Source: Ardenticatenaceae bacterium (lineage in GTDB: Bacteria; Chloroflexota; Anaerolineae; Promineifilales; Promineifilaceae). From it: 64,000 nucleotides of DNA. The translations under genes and the position numbers were made by a program. How positions within the stretch are numbered: the first letter of the stretch is position 1; every line of letters begins with the position of its first letter. Where the stretch lies: the NCBI GenBank assembly GCA_020634495.1, contig JACKBR010000004.1, positions 117,400 through 181,399 of the forward strand, in the 5' to 3' direction. Positions 28,260 to 36,481 of this stretch are shown one piece after another. The notes under the pieces were generated by a model. The model was not told the origin of the DNA and ran no database searches. It was given only the letters and a program-made list of their open reading frames with translations.

Positions 28260-29275
28260 TTGAGCAAATTAGCCAGGCGCTAAACGATTTGTTTTCAACC
28301 CTAAACATTGATCTTGAGAATAGCTTTCAGCGCAATCTGCTCTATTCCTTGCTGATTGTTCTGCTGCTGTGGCTGCTGCGCTGGCTGGTGCTGCGCTTCA
28401 TCCACAAGCGGTACGCCGATAATACCCGCACGCTTTACAACCTGCGCAAAACCATTGAATACGCCTCGGTGGCGCTGGGCGTTTTGCTGGTGGGGCGGCT
28501 CTGGCTGGAAGGGATTGGCACGCTGGTGACGTACCTGGGGCTGTTGTCGGCGGGTATTGCCATTGCCTTGCAAGATTTGATTGTGGCGCTGGCTGGCTGG
28601 CTGTTTATTGTGTGGCGACGGCCGTTTGTCGTCGGGGATCGCATCGAAATTGCCGGGCAAATGGGAGATGTGATTGATATTCGGCTCTTTTCGTTTAGTA
28701 TGCTGGAAATCGGCCGTCGCATCGACGCAGAACAAAGCACCGGACGTATTATCCACGTTCCCAACGGCAAAATCTTTTCCGAAGTGCTCACCAACATGCA
28801 CCAGGGCTTCCCCTATATTTGGAACGAAATTGCTGTGATGGTGACATTTGAAAGCGATTGGGAAAAAGCCAAAGCCATTTTGGTAAACATCATCAACGAA
28901 CTGGCTCCTGATGTCAGCGAGGCCTTACGCAAAGCCCGCCGTTCAGGCCAGCGCTTTGTCATTAGCTATTCAAACGTCTCCCCCACGGTTTACACCAAGG
29001 TGGCCGACAGCGGCGTGGTGCTTACGCTGCGCTACATGGTAGACCCGCGCAAGCGGCGCAACAGCGAGCAAGAGATTTGGGAAGCGACCTTACGCGCCTT
29101 CAAACTGCATTGGGACATCGATTTTGCCTATCCCACCCAGCGGGAATACCTGCACTTTGAAGAACGGAAACGGCCGCCTGATCCCCAAGAAGCCGAGACG
29201 GTGGTGGCTCACCCCAGCAAGCTACAGCGCGACACAGGCTACCGCCCAACCAAACCAAAAGAACCAAAAGAGTAG
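28256..29275 (+). CDS. Small-conductance mechanosensitive channel (MscS family)
   Basis: 339 residues. Three membrane helices (NLLYSLLIVLLLWLLRWLVL, TIEYASVALGVLLVGRLWLE, and the pore helix YLGLLSAGIAIALQDLIVAL then AGWLFIVW). The beta domain follows: RRPFVVGDRIEIAGQMGDVI, with the GRIIHVPNGKIFSEVLTN motif and C-terminal alpha/beta part. The channel opens on membrane stretch and releases solutes during hypo-osmotic shock. ATG overlaps the Usp stop as ATGA (28256-28259), so translation is coupled. The C-terminal 40 residues are polar and carry charged Pro/Lys runs. Confidence 0.92.
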   Translation: MIEQISQALNDLFSTLNIDLENSFQRNLLYSLLIVLLLWLLRWLVLRFIHKRYADNTRTLYNLRKTIEYASVALGVLLVGRLWLEGIGTLVTYLGLLSAGIAIALQDLIVALAGWLFIVWRRPFVVGDRIEIAGQMGDVIDIRLFSFSMLEIGRRIDAEQSTGRIIHVPNGKIFSEVLTNMHQGFPYIWNEIAVMVTFESDWEKAKAILVNIINELAPDVSEALRKARRSGQRFVISYSNVSPTVYTKVADSGVVLTLRYMVDPRKRRNSEQEIWEATLRAFKLHWDIDFAYPTQREYLHFEERKRPPDPQEAETVVAHPSKLQRDTGYRPTKPKEPKE

Positions 29276-29280
29276 TGATA

Positions 29281-31066
29281 ATGTCCATACGCTTAAACAA
29301 AACCCAAAAAGCAATGCTGGCCGGGGAGCAAGGCGTGGCCCGGCAAATGGCCATGCGGCTGCTGCTGGATATGGCGGCCACCGCTGGCGCTGCCGAACTG
29401 GTGCCCATCGCCAGCGCCCATCTTTCTGGCGTGTCGCCGCTGACGGGCGGGCTGGGGCTGCGCCAATTTTTGGCCCGCCTGGCCGAAGACCCGCAGGCCA
29501 AAGTGGCTGTGCCCACCACGCTCAACTCGGCGGGCTGTGACGAGGCCCAATTTGGGGCAATGCGCATTGTGGCTCCCAACTTTAAGGAGCACAACGCCGA
29601 AATCGTGGCGCGATATACCCAGCTTGGCGTGCAGCCCACTCAATCTTGCATCCCCTACGAATGGGAAGGGGTGGTGACCAGCGGCGAAGCGGCCTGGGCG
29701 GAATCAAACGCGATTTGCTTTGGCAATTCATACACGGGCCTGATAACCAATCGGGAATCGGGGCTTTCTGCCCTGGCGGCGGCGCTGACGGGCTACACAC
29801 CCAAATATGGCTTGATGCTTGCCAGAAAATCGCCGACCAAACCTGGAAGTTGTGGTTACAACATCGCTGAGTGACCCAACGGATTTTTCTATTTTGGGCG
29901 ATTGGATTGGCAAGCAGCGCCAGCCAACCTGGAAAATGCCCAATGGGCCCATTCCGGCCATCAAAGGCTTGCCATAGACGCTAACCCACGAGCAAAAGAA
30001 GGCGCTAACGGCCGCTGCCGCCAATTATGGTTGTCCCTTGCTTTACATTGAGGGGCAGGGGGCATGGCCTGAGGCAGCGTTTCAGGCGCGGTTGGCATTT
30101 GGCGAAGGTGAATTGCAAAAAAGGTATGAACAACTGGCCCCGCAAACGGCCGTCTCCCTCATCACCATCGGTTGTCCCCAGGCATCTATTGGCGAACTGC
30201 GCGAAACGGCCGAATTGCTCAAAGGCAAGCAGCTCTCACCCGCCGCCCCGCCGCTGTGGGTCTTCACCTCCTCCGCCAACAAAGCCATCGCCGAAAAAAT
30301 CGGCCTGGCCGAAATAATTAGCCAAAGCGGGGCGCTTTTGCTAGAAAACACCTGCCCCGAAGTGGTTCCCTATGATCCCAGTTGGGTGCAGCACGTGCTC
30401 ACCAACTCCATGAAGGCTGAACATTACATAAAGTCGGGGCTGAACGGTATTCCCACGTCCGTGATGCGCCTGGCGGATTGTGTGGCGGTGGGTTTGGGAG
30501 AACTGGAGATTGGCGATTGGAGATTGGAGGCTGCAAAACAAGACCATCCAGTGACCGGATCACCTGGTCACCTTGTCACCCCATCTCCTCGTGGCCAAAT
30601 GCCAGCAACCGGCTCCTTCTCCGCCATTGGGCACGGGCTGCCTTCCCAGACTGACTTTAGCGTAACGGCCGTAGCCTTTGTCACGGATACGCCCATCACG
30701 CTGTTGGGTTTTGTCAACCGGGAGAGCGGCGTCATTGAAGAACCAGGGCATCCGGCCGATGGGCAAAGCATGGCGGGTAAGATTGCTATTTTTCCCAAAG
30801 GCAGCGGTTCCACGGTAGCTCCTTACGTGTTGCTGGAGCTGTTTTACCGGGGCAAAGCGCCGCTGGCCATTGTCAATACGGAGATTGACCAGCAAAGCGC
30901 TCCGGCCTGCTCGTTGGAAAATATTCCCTATGCCTACCAGTTTGATCAGGACGTCATTGGCAACATTCAAAATGGCGATACCGTGTGCCTGAAGCGCGTG
31001 GGTGAGCGAGTTACTATTGACGTTATTGCCAGACGCGGTATAACAAAGAATGTAGAAATTACCTGA
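29281..31066 (+). CDS. Aconitase X, large and small domains fused; one frameshift and one in-frame stop
   Basis: Iron-sulphur dehydratase of the aconitase-X family. Large-domain motifs: KTQKAMLAGEQGVARQMAMR, LVPIASAHLSGVSPL, TTLNSAGCDEAQF (Cys), CIPYEWEGVVTSGEAAWAES, SYTGLITNRESG and ALTGYTPKYGL. After a one-base shift near 29820 come PENRRPNLEVVVTT, ILGDWIGKQRQPTWKMP, TIGCPQASIGEL (Cys) and LLENTCPEVVPY (Cys). The C-terminal swivel (small) domain is GHPADGQSMAGKIAIFPKGS then GSTVAPYVLLELFYRGKAPL. An in-frame TAG lies at 29975-29977. Archaeal homologues with separate subunits are phosphomevalonate dehydratases; other bacterial ones act on cis-3-hydroxyproline. The UbiD gene in the same operon favours the mevalonate role. 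The gene may be intact in the cell if the two defects are sequencing errors. Confidence 0.75.
30499..30590. repeat. Dispersed-repeat sequence serving as linker between aconitase-X domains
   Basis: GAGAACTGGAGATTGGCGAT then TGGAGATTGGAGG, followed by GTGACCGGATCACCTGGTCA then CCTTGTCACCCC, are low-complexity repeat words of intergenic type. Here they are translated in frame into GELEIGDWRLEAAKQDHPVT then GSPGHLVTPSPRG, exactly between the large and small domains. The first word recurs in the alpha-2-macroglobulin gene at 51917. Confidence 0.7.
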
Positions 31067-31168
31067 TAAAAAAAATCCTTGCAGGGAGCCAAATCAAATA
31101 CTTTTCCCTTCTCCCACCATATTTTTTATTTGGTTGTCCTTGTATCTGTATCAAGGGAAGGAGTAACA

Positions 31169-32401
31169 ATGGAACATGCGTTTTTAGAATTTATATTGGC
31201 GATTGTGGTGATTATCGTGGCTGCAAAGTTAGGCGGTTTCATCAGCACGCGCTTTAACCAGCCATCTGTGTTGGGTGAATTATTGGCCGGGCTGCTGCTG
31301 GGGCCAACCGCTTTCGATATGCTTCATTCCTGGACATTTCTATTTCATGATAGTGAAATGTTGGCGGAGCTGATTACTATCATGGCAGAGCTGGGCGTTA
31401 TTTTGCTCATGCTGCTGGCTGGCCTGGAGCTGCATTTGCCAGATTTGCTACATGCCGGAAAGGTGTCGGCGCTGTCTGGCATTTTGGGAGTGCTGGTGCC
31501 GCTGGGTTTGGGGTTTGGCACGGCCGTTTTGTTTGGTGCGGGCAGTCAGGAGGCGCTTTTCCTGGGTCTGACTTTGGCGGCAACCAGCGTGAGTATTTCG
31601 GCACAAACGCTCATGGAGCTGAATGTGCTGCGCAGCCGGGTGGGATTGGCTTTGTTGGGAGCGGCCGTTTTTGACGACATCCTGGTCATTTTAGTGCTTT
31701 CTATTTCCTTTGTTTTGGTGGGCGATAGCGCTGGTGGCTTAAACAGCGTCTTGCTAACTATTGTCAAGATGATCGGCTACATCGGGGTGGCTGTGGCTTT
31801 AGGCTTTTGGGTGATTCCCTGGCTGGCCCACAAAATTAACAAGCTGCCGATCAGTAAAGGCACCCTGGCTTTTGTGTTGGTTATTTGCCTGCTGTTTTCC
31901 TATGCAGCAGAAGTTATCGGGGGCATGGCGGCTATCACTGGGGCGTTTTTGGCGGGGCTGTTTTTAGGCCGTACGCCATACAAAGAGGAGATTGAAGAGG
32001 GCATTTCGGCGATGGCTTATGCGTTTTTTGTGCCCATCTTTTTTGTCAATATTGGATTAGAAGTAGATTTGACGGCTATAAGTGGGAATGCCTGGTGGTT
32101 TGCGGCCGTTTTCACCATCATTGCCGTTGTTAGCAAAATTGGTGGCAGTGGGCTGGGGGCCAAAATGGCCGGCTTTACCAACCGCGAATCGTTTCAGCTG
32201 GGAATTGGCATGGTGTCCAGAGGGGAAGTTGGCCTGATTGTGGCTTCGTTTGCCCTGGTGGAAGGGCTCATTAGCCAGGCATATTTTTCAATAGCCGTCT
32301 TCATGGTCATTATTGCCACCTTAGTGACGCCGCTGATGCTGAGAGCCTCCTTTGCAGATCGTTCACAGGTAGCTGGCTCTACACCATCTCACACATCTTA
32401 G
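31169..32401 (+). CDS. Kef-type cation:proton antiporter (CPA2 family)
   Basis: 410 residues, about 12 helices. Family signatures: FISTRFNQPSVLGELLAGLL, LGVILLMLLAGLELHLPDLL, LTLAATSVSISAQTLMEL, AVFDDILVILVLSISFVLVG (Asp pair at the ion site), AAITGAFLAGLFLGR and SFQLGIGMVSRGEVGLIVAS. No TrkA/RCK nucleotide domain follows, so regulation must come from a partner, possibly the PII-like protein downstream. It probably exports K+ or Na+ in exchange for protons. The start at ATG 31169 has AAGGGAAGGAG upstream; the longer frame has none. Confidence 0.92.
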   Translation: MEHAFLEFILAIVVIIVAAKLGGFISTRFNQPSVLGELLAGLLLGPTAFDMLHSWTFLFHDSEMLAELITIMAELGVILLMLLAGLELHLPDLLHAGKVSALSGILGVLVPLGLGFGTAVLFGAGSQEALFLGLTLAATSVSISAQTLMELNVLRSRVGLALLGAAVFDDILVILVLSISFVLVGDSAGGLNSVLLTIVKMIGYIGVAVALGFWVIPWLAHKINKLPISKGTLAFVLVICLLFSYAAEVIGGMAAITGAFLAGLFLGRTPYKEEIEEGISAMAYAFFVPIFFVNIGLEVDLTAISGNAWWFAAVFTIIAVVSKIGGSGLGAKMAGFTNRESFQLGIGMVSRGEVGLIVASFALVEGLISQAYFSIAVFMVIIATLVTPLMLRASFADRSQVAGSTPSHTS

Positions 32402-32457
32402 AATTTATCCGAAAAAGCCACAGGCTTGAACTGAGCATTGTCGAAGTCCGAAAAAGA

Positions 32458-32513
32458 GAATCAAGAGGCTTTGAGCCTGAACGCAAAAACTTCTGTGAAC
32501 TCTGTGGCTAAGC
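32458..32513. repeat. Dispersed repeat, 'CAAGAGGCTTTGA...TCTGTGGCT' family
   Basis: AATCAAGAGGCTTTGAGCCT then GAACGCAAAAACTTCTGTGA and ACTCTGTGGCTAA matches 47476-47530 closely, and the reverse complement of 63376-63466. It lies just before the PII-like gene. The open frame through it should not be taken as coding. Confidence 0.75.
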
Positions 32514-32539
32514 ATACAAATCATGCGCTGGAGGAAATT

Positions 32540-32923
32540 ATGTACAATATGATCTTACTCGTTCTTGATGACACCAATCAATGCACCTCTGTCCTGGAAG
32601 CCTGGGAAGCCCAGGAAGTAGGGGGGATCACCATTTTAGAAAGCACGGGCTTGGGTCGTGTACGCAAGTTAAGCATTCGTGATGATATTCCGCTCATGCC
32701 CAGCCTGAGCCGCTTGCTGCAAAACCGGGAGGAACGCCACAGAACTTTGTTTACGGTTGTTGAGGGGGAGGAGATGGTAGACAAGGTCATTGCAGCAACA
32801 GAAAGTGTTGTGGGAGATTTAAACAATCCTCACAATGGCATTTTGTTTGTGCTGCCGGTTTCCAGGGTTGTGGGTTTGCATGGTGGCCAGGCGCGGGCCA
32901 AAGGTGATGATTTTACCGGGTAA
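32540..32923 (+). CDS. PII-like nitrogen-regulator-type protein
   Basis: 127 residues with the ferredoxin-like fold order of the PII/CutA superfamily: MILLVLDDTNQCTSVLEAWE, GGITILESTGLGRVRKLSIR, TLFTVVEGEEMVDKVIAATE, SVVGDLNNPHNGILFVLPVS and RVVGL. The region that would be the T-loop is short (LSIRDDIPLMPSLSRLLQNR), so it is a PII-like protein rather than GlnB itself. Such proteins sense adenine nucleotides or other small molecules and control neighbouring transporters. Here it lies between a Kef-type antiporter and an ArsB/NhaD-type transporter. GGAGGAAATT fixes ATG 32540. It ends 11 bp inside the convergent transporter gene. Confidence 0.75.
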   Translation: MYNMILLVLDDTNQCTSVLEAWEAQEVGGITILESTGLGRVRKLSIRDDIPLMPSLSRLLQNREERHRTLFTVVEGEEMVDKVIAATESVVGDLNNPHNGILFVLPVSRVVGLHGGQARAKGDDFTG

Positions 32924-34208
32924 AAAGCGGGAAAAACAGGGCGTATAGCAGGCTGACAACCGTGCAGGAGACTAACATCACAGGAATACCGCGCCTGAGC
33001 CAAAAAGCGGCCGTAATGGGGTGATGTGTTTTCTCTGAAAGGGAGACAACCACGACGTTTGCCGTGGAACCAATGATGGTGCCGTTGCCGCCAAGCCCTG
33101 CGCCAAACACCAGGCCCCACCACAGCGGTGTCACATCAATGCCTGACCTGCCCAGGTTTTGCAGGATGGGTATGAGGGCGACTGTGATGGGAATGTTGTC
33201 TACCACTGCGGAGAGCAAAGCAACCACCCAAATCATAATAACGCCAAATAAACGAGGGGGTATGTCTTTGGCAAGCCCTACCAACAGTTCGGCAACCTGG
33301 TCAATGACGCCTGCTGCTTCTACGCCGCCCACCATAACAAACAGGGCGGCAAAAAAGATGAGCACGGGCCATTCGACATGCTCCAACGTTTTGGCCATAT
33401 CCTTTGGCCGTACGATCAGCAGGGCTGCTGCGGCTGCCCCCAAGGCCACAAAGGCCGGGCTAATGCCCAACAAATGATGGATGAAAAAGAGGAGTACGGC
33501 CGTTCCCAGCACAATCAATATTTGGCGAGCCGTATGCGGCTGGTCTAACGCTTTTGCCGGGTCCAGATTGTTGATGCGTTTGGCCATTTCTGGGTTGCTG
33601 CCTAAATCGGCCCGCGACAACCAAACCAAAACCCCCAAAGACACCAGCCAAACAACAATAATAATTGGTAAGGAATGCACTAAAAAATCGTTAAATGTTA
33701 GCCCCACGGCCGACCCAATCAGCACGTTGGGCGGATCTCCAACCAGCGTGCCCACCCCGCCCGTATTAGAAAGCAAGGCCTCTGAAATTAAAAAGGGAAT
33801 GGGACTTAATCCCAAGATTTCTGTAATCAAAATGGTGACCGGGGCAATTAGCACCACCGTGGTTACATTGTCTAAAAACATAGAAAGGACGGTGGTTAGC
33901 GTGCCTAGCAGTACAAACAGGCGAACTGGGCTGCCTTTGGACCAGCGGCCTGCCATGATGGCCAGATATTGAAAAAAGCCGGTGGGTTGCAGCAGGGCTA
34001 CAAGCACCATCATGCCAAACAGCAGCGCCAGGGTATCAAAATCAATCGCGGCGACAGCTTCTTCTTCGCCATAAAACCCTAGCAGCAGCCCAGCCCCCAC
34101 CATGGCCACAGCGCCAGCAATGCCCACAATGGTGCGGTGAATTTTTTCGGTAAAAATGAAGCCTAAAGCTATAGCAAAAATAAGCGAGGATGTACCAATT
34201 GCTATCAT
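32913..34208 (-). CDS. ArsB/NhaD/SLC13-superfamily ion transporter
   Basis: 431 residues, about 12 helices of the ion-transporter (IT) superfamily. Motifs: LALLFGMMVLVALLQPTGFF, VLSMFLDNVTTVVLIAPVTI, EALLSNTGGVGTLVGDPPNV with the helix-hairpin GDPPN, and the C-terminal mirror half LSAVVDNIPITVALIPILQN and GAGLGGNGTIIGSTANVVVV. Substrates in the family include Na+/H+ (NhaD), arsenite (ArsB), dicarboxylates and citrate; no arsenic genes are nearby. The upstream CBS-protein gene (17 bp gap, same strand) suggests the pair is controlled by an adenylate-type sensor. Confidence 0.88.
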   Translation of the reverse strand: MIAIGTSSLIFAIALGFIFTEKIHRTIVGIAGAVAMVGAGLLLGFYGEEEAVAAIDFDTLALLFGMMVLVALLQPTGFFQYLAIMAGRWSKGSPVRLFVLLGTLTTVLSMFLDNVTTVVLIAPVTILITEILGLSPIPFLISEALLSNTGGVGTLVGDPPNVLIGSAVGLTFNDFLVHSLPIIIVVWLVSLGVLVWLSRADLGSNPEMAKRINNLDPAKALDQPHTARQILIVLGTAVLLFFIHHLLGISPAFVALGAAAAALLIVRPKDMAKTLEHVEWPVLIFFAALFVMVGGVEAAGVIDQVAELLVGLAKDIPPRLFGVIMIWVVALLSAVVDNIPITVALIPILQNLGRSGIDVTPLWWGLVFGAGLGGNGTIIGSTANVVVVSLSEKTHHPITAAFWLRRGIPVMLVSCTVVSLLYALFFPLFTR

Positions 34209-34225
34209 AAAAGTTCCTGCGTGGA

Positions 34226-34708
34226 TCAGTTAGCTTGTGGGGAGTGACCATGCCAACGCGCCAGGAGCGCTGTGCCAATATCAACGTGGGAGGCCAGGCC
34301 AACCAAACGGCCGTTTTCATCAACCACCGGTAAATCTTTTAAGTTATGGCTAATGATGATGGCAAAAGCCCGCAGCAAACCACTGTCTGCCGTGACGGAT
34401 ACGGCCGTTTCCATCAATTCTTGCACTGGCATGTTTTCCATTTCAGGGGTTGGCTCCTTCTCTTCGTAATCGCCAAAATCACCCACAATAAAGTCAAAAT
34501 CTTCGATCAGCTCCATCAATTCCATAAAGCCAGGCATCATTAGCTTGAGCAAGTCCCGCATGTATAAAATGCCAACCAGCTTTTGCTCAGACGTTACCAC
34601 GGGCAAGGTACCAATAGGATGTTTGGCAAACAAAACGGCCGCATCCAACGCCGTTGCTGTTTCAGGAATGGAGATGACCTGCTGCTTCATAAATTGATGA
34701 ACTTGCAT
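34226..34708 (-). CDS. CBS-domain pair protein
   Basis: 160 residues made of two CBS repeats: VHQFMKQQVISIPETATALD, FAKHPIGTLPVVTSEQKLVG and LYMRDLLKLM, then PVQELMETAVSVTADSGLLR, IISHNLKDLPVVDENGRLVG and ASHVDIGTALL. Between them is an acidic insert (ELIEDFDFIVGDFGDYEEKE). Bateman modules bind AMP, ATP, SAM or c-di-AMP and regulate partners. The partner is probably the ion transporter encoded 17 bp downstream on the same strand. A structured leader precedes it. Confidence 0.88.
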   Translation of the reverse strand: MQVHQFMKQQVISIPETATALDAAVLFAKHPIGTLPVVTSEQKLVGILYMRDLLKLMMPGFMELMELIEDFDFIVGDFGDYEEKEPTPEMENMPVQELMETAVSVTADSGLLRAFAIIISHNLKDLPVVDENGRLVGLASHVDIGTALLARWHGHSPQAN

Positions 34709-34730
34709 AAATCAACCTCTGCCCTAAAGG

Positions 34731-34825
34731 CAAAAAAGACCCCTGGGGTCCTTTTTCCTTTAATACTCACGTGGGCGTGATTAGACTCAAGCCAATGACC
34801 TTTTGGACAGGAGTTTCCCTCCTGT
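34731..34825 (-). promoter_or_regulatory. Structured leader upstream of the CBS-transporter operon
   Basis: On the minus strand a hairpin ACAGGAG-GGAAA-CTCCTGT (34807-34825) is followed by about 50 nt and then the symmetric AAAAAGGACCCC-A-GGGGTCTTTTTT (34731-34755), which looks like a terminator. The CBS gene starts 23 bp further on. This order suggests attenuation or a riboswitch-like control. I could not match it to a named riboswitch. Confidence 0.45.
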
Positions 34826-34967
34826 GGATACACAGTTTTAAGACATTGATTTTATTATAGGCTGCTAGCTGAACTACGCCAAGTTGTTTGTGACCACAGC
34901 GAGAAGAGCTTTTTTTAGTAAAGATTTATACATTTTAATGGCGCTAATCTTATTTGGAGAAATTTTC

Positions 34968-34995
34968 TTGACAGAGCCCAATTCCAATATATATT
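34968..34995 (+). promoter_or_regulatory. Promoter of the DNA methyltransferase gene
   Basis: TTGACA (34968-34973), 16-bp spacer, TATATT (34990-34995), 33 bp before the ATG. The surrounding DNA is very AT-rich, like the island downstream. Confidence 0.65.
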
Positions 34996-35027
34996 TAGGG
35001 AACCATAAATAACTTTCGAGGTCGAAA

Positions 35028-36464
35028 ATGGAAACAGGTTCCTTTTTATCGGTAAGCCAAGCTGCATATTTGTTAAATCTGTCGCCACAGCAAATTAGAA
35101 ACCTTTGTAGAAAGCAGAGCCTGGAATCAACTAAAGTTGGAAACAGTTGGATAATTAATCGAGAAGCTATTATAGATTATAAGAATAATTCAGCGAGTAC
35201 TAAAGTTATGGAAGATAGACCTACTTACAGAATGGCTCAGAATAATAAACCAATAGTTCTTAGTTTTTTCTCAGGTGCGATGGGATTAGATATTGGGTTA
35301 GAAATGAGTGGTTTTGAAACTGTTTTGGCATGTGAAGTCGATAAGGATTCTAGAAAAACTATAATTGCTAATAAACCTGATATCGCGCTAATTGGTGATA
35401 TAAGAGATTATTCGGCTGAACAGATTAGAAATTATGCTGGTCTTAAGTCTCATGATGACATTGACTTGGTTGTTGGCGGCCCGCCTTGTCAGGCGTTTAG
35501 CACAGCAGGAAAGAGGAAAAGTTTCCAAGATTCAAGAGGGAATGTGTTTCTCTATTTCATTGAAGTGGCATTGAAGCTGGCACCAAAATACTTGGTAATA
35601 GAAAATGTTCGAGGCCTTCTGTCTGCCCCCTTGAAACACCGCCCTCATAACGAAAGAGGAAATAAATTTCCAGAATTAACTTTTGAAGAGCAAAAAGGCG
35701 GTGCTTTATTACACATCTTATCTATTCTAAGAGCTAATGGGTATTCTGTATCGTTTAATCTGTACAATTCAGCAAATTTTGGTTCACCCCAAATTCGTGA
35801 AAGAATCGTAATAATATGCTCTCGAAATGGGGAGAGAATTCCCTACTTGACGCCTAGCCATTCAGAAAATGGCGAGTTTGGCTTACCCATATGGAAAACA
35901 TTCCAAGATGCAGTAATTGACTTGCCTTCAACACCTTGTGATCATATCAATTTTCCTGAAAAAAGGATTCGGTTCTATGATCTATTGAAGCCTGGTCAGA
36001 ATTGGCGTGCTTTGCCAGAAGAATTACAGAAAGAGGCCCTCGGAAAATCATATTATGCTGGAGGCGGTAAGACGGGCTTTTTACGCCGTTTAGCATGGGA
36101 TAAACCATCGCCAACTGTAGTTACAAACCCAGCTATGCCAGCTACCGATTTAGCTCATCCCGTTGAGAATCGGCCGTTATCAATACAAGAATACAAAAAG
36201 CTTCAAGAGTTTCCAGACGAATGGGAGATATGCGGTTCACTTTTATCCCAATACAAGCAAGTCGGAAACGCGGTTCCAATTAGTTTAGGCAAAGCAATTG
36301 GAAAAACAATAATGAACCATATTCAAGGTATTGAAAATATTCAATATCCTGGTTTTCGATACTCCAGGTATAAGAATACAAATGAGATTGATTGGGAAGT
36401 TGCGATTAAAGAAAGTCTCCAAAAGCAGATTGCTAAAGAGCGTCAACTGGCCTTAGGAATATAG
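35028..36464 (+). CDS. DNA (cytosine-5) methyltransferase with N-terminal HTH domain
   Basis: 478 residues. Residues 1-55 are an excisionase-type helix-turn-helix (FLSVSQAAYLLNLSPQQIRN then WIINREAIIDY). The rest is a C5 methylase: motif I VLSFFSGAMGLDIGLEMSGF, motif IV VVGGPPCQAFSTAGKRKSF with catalytic Cys, motif VI LVIENVRGLL, motif VIII GSPQIRERIVIIC, and IX-X PATDLAHPVENRPLSIQEY and YKQVGNAVPISLGKAIG. The variable region between VIII and IX is the target-recognition domain. Paired with a SinI-like endonuclease, it probably protects GGWCC. The HTH domain suggests control of its own or the endonuclease promoter. Codon use is AT-rich, unlike neighbours. Confidence 0.93.
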   Translation: METGSFLSVSQAAYLLNLSPQQIRNLCRKQSLESTKVGNSWIINREAIIDYKNNSASTKVMEDRPTYRMAQNNKPIVLSFFSGAMGLDIGLEMSGFETVLACEVDKDSRKTIIANKPDIALIGDIRDYSAEQIRNYAGLKSHDDIDLVVGGPPCQAFSTAGKRKSFQDSRGNVFLYFIEVALKLAPKYLVIENVRGLLSAPLKHRPHNERGNKFPELTFEEQKGGALLHILSILRANGYSVSFNLYNSANFGSPQIRERIVIICSRNGERIPYLTPSHSENGEFGLPIWKTFQDAVIDLPSTPCDHINFPEKRIRFYDLLKPGQNWRALPEELQKEALGKSYYAGGGKTGFLRRLAWDKPSPTVVTNPAMPATDLAHPVENRPLSIQEYKKLQEFPDEWEICGSLLSQYKQVGNAVPISLGKAIGKTIMNHIQGIENIQYPGFRYSRYKNTNEIDWEVAIKESLQKQIAKERQLALGI

Positions 36465-36481
36465 TTTAACGATTAAATGGG

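Noticed and set aside
32438..32539. N-terminal extension of the PII-like protein
   Set aside because: These codons lie in a dispersed repeat, and GGAGGAAATT marks the start at 32540.
34731..34850. A named riboswitch (M-box, c-di-AMP, fluoride, Na+ or Li+ type) before the CBS gene
   Set aside because: I could not recognise the conserved core of any class; only unnamed hairpins can be supported.
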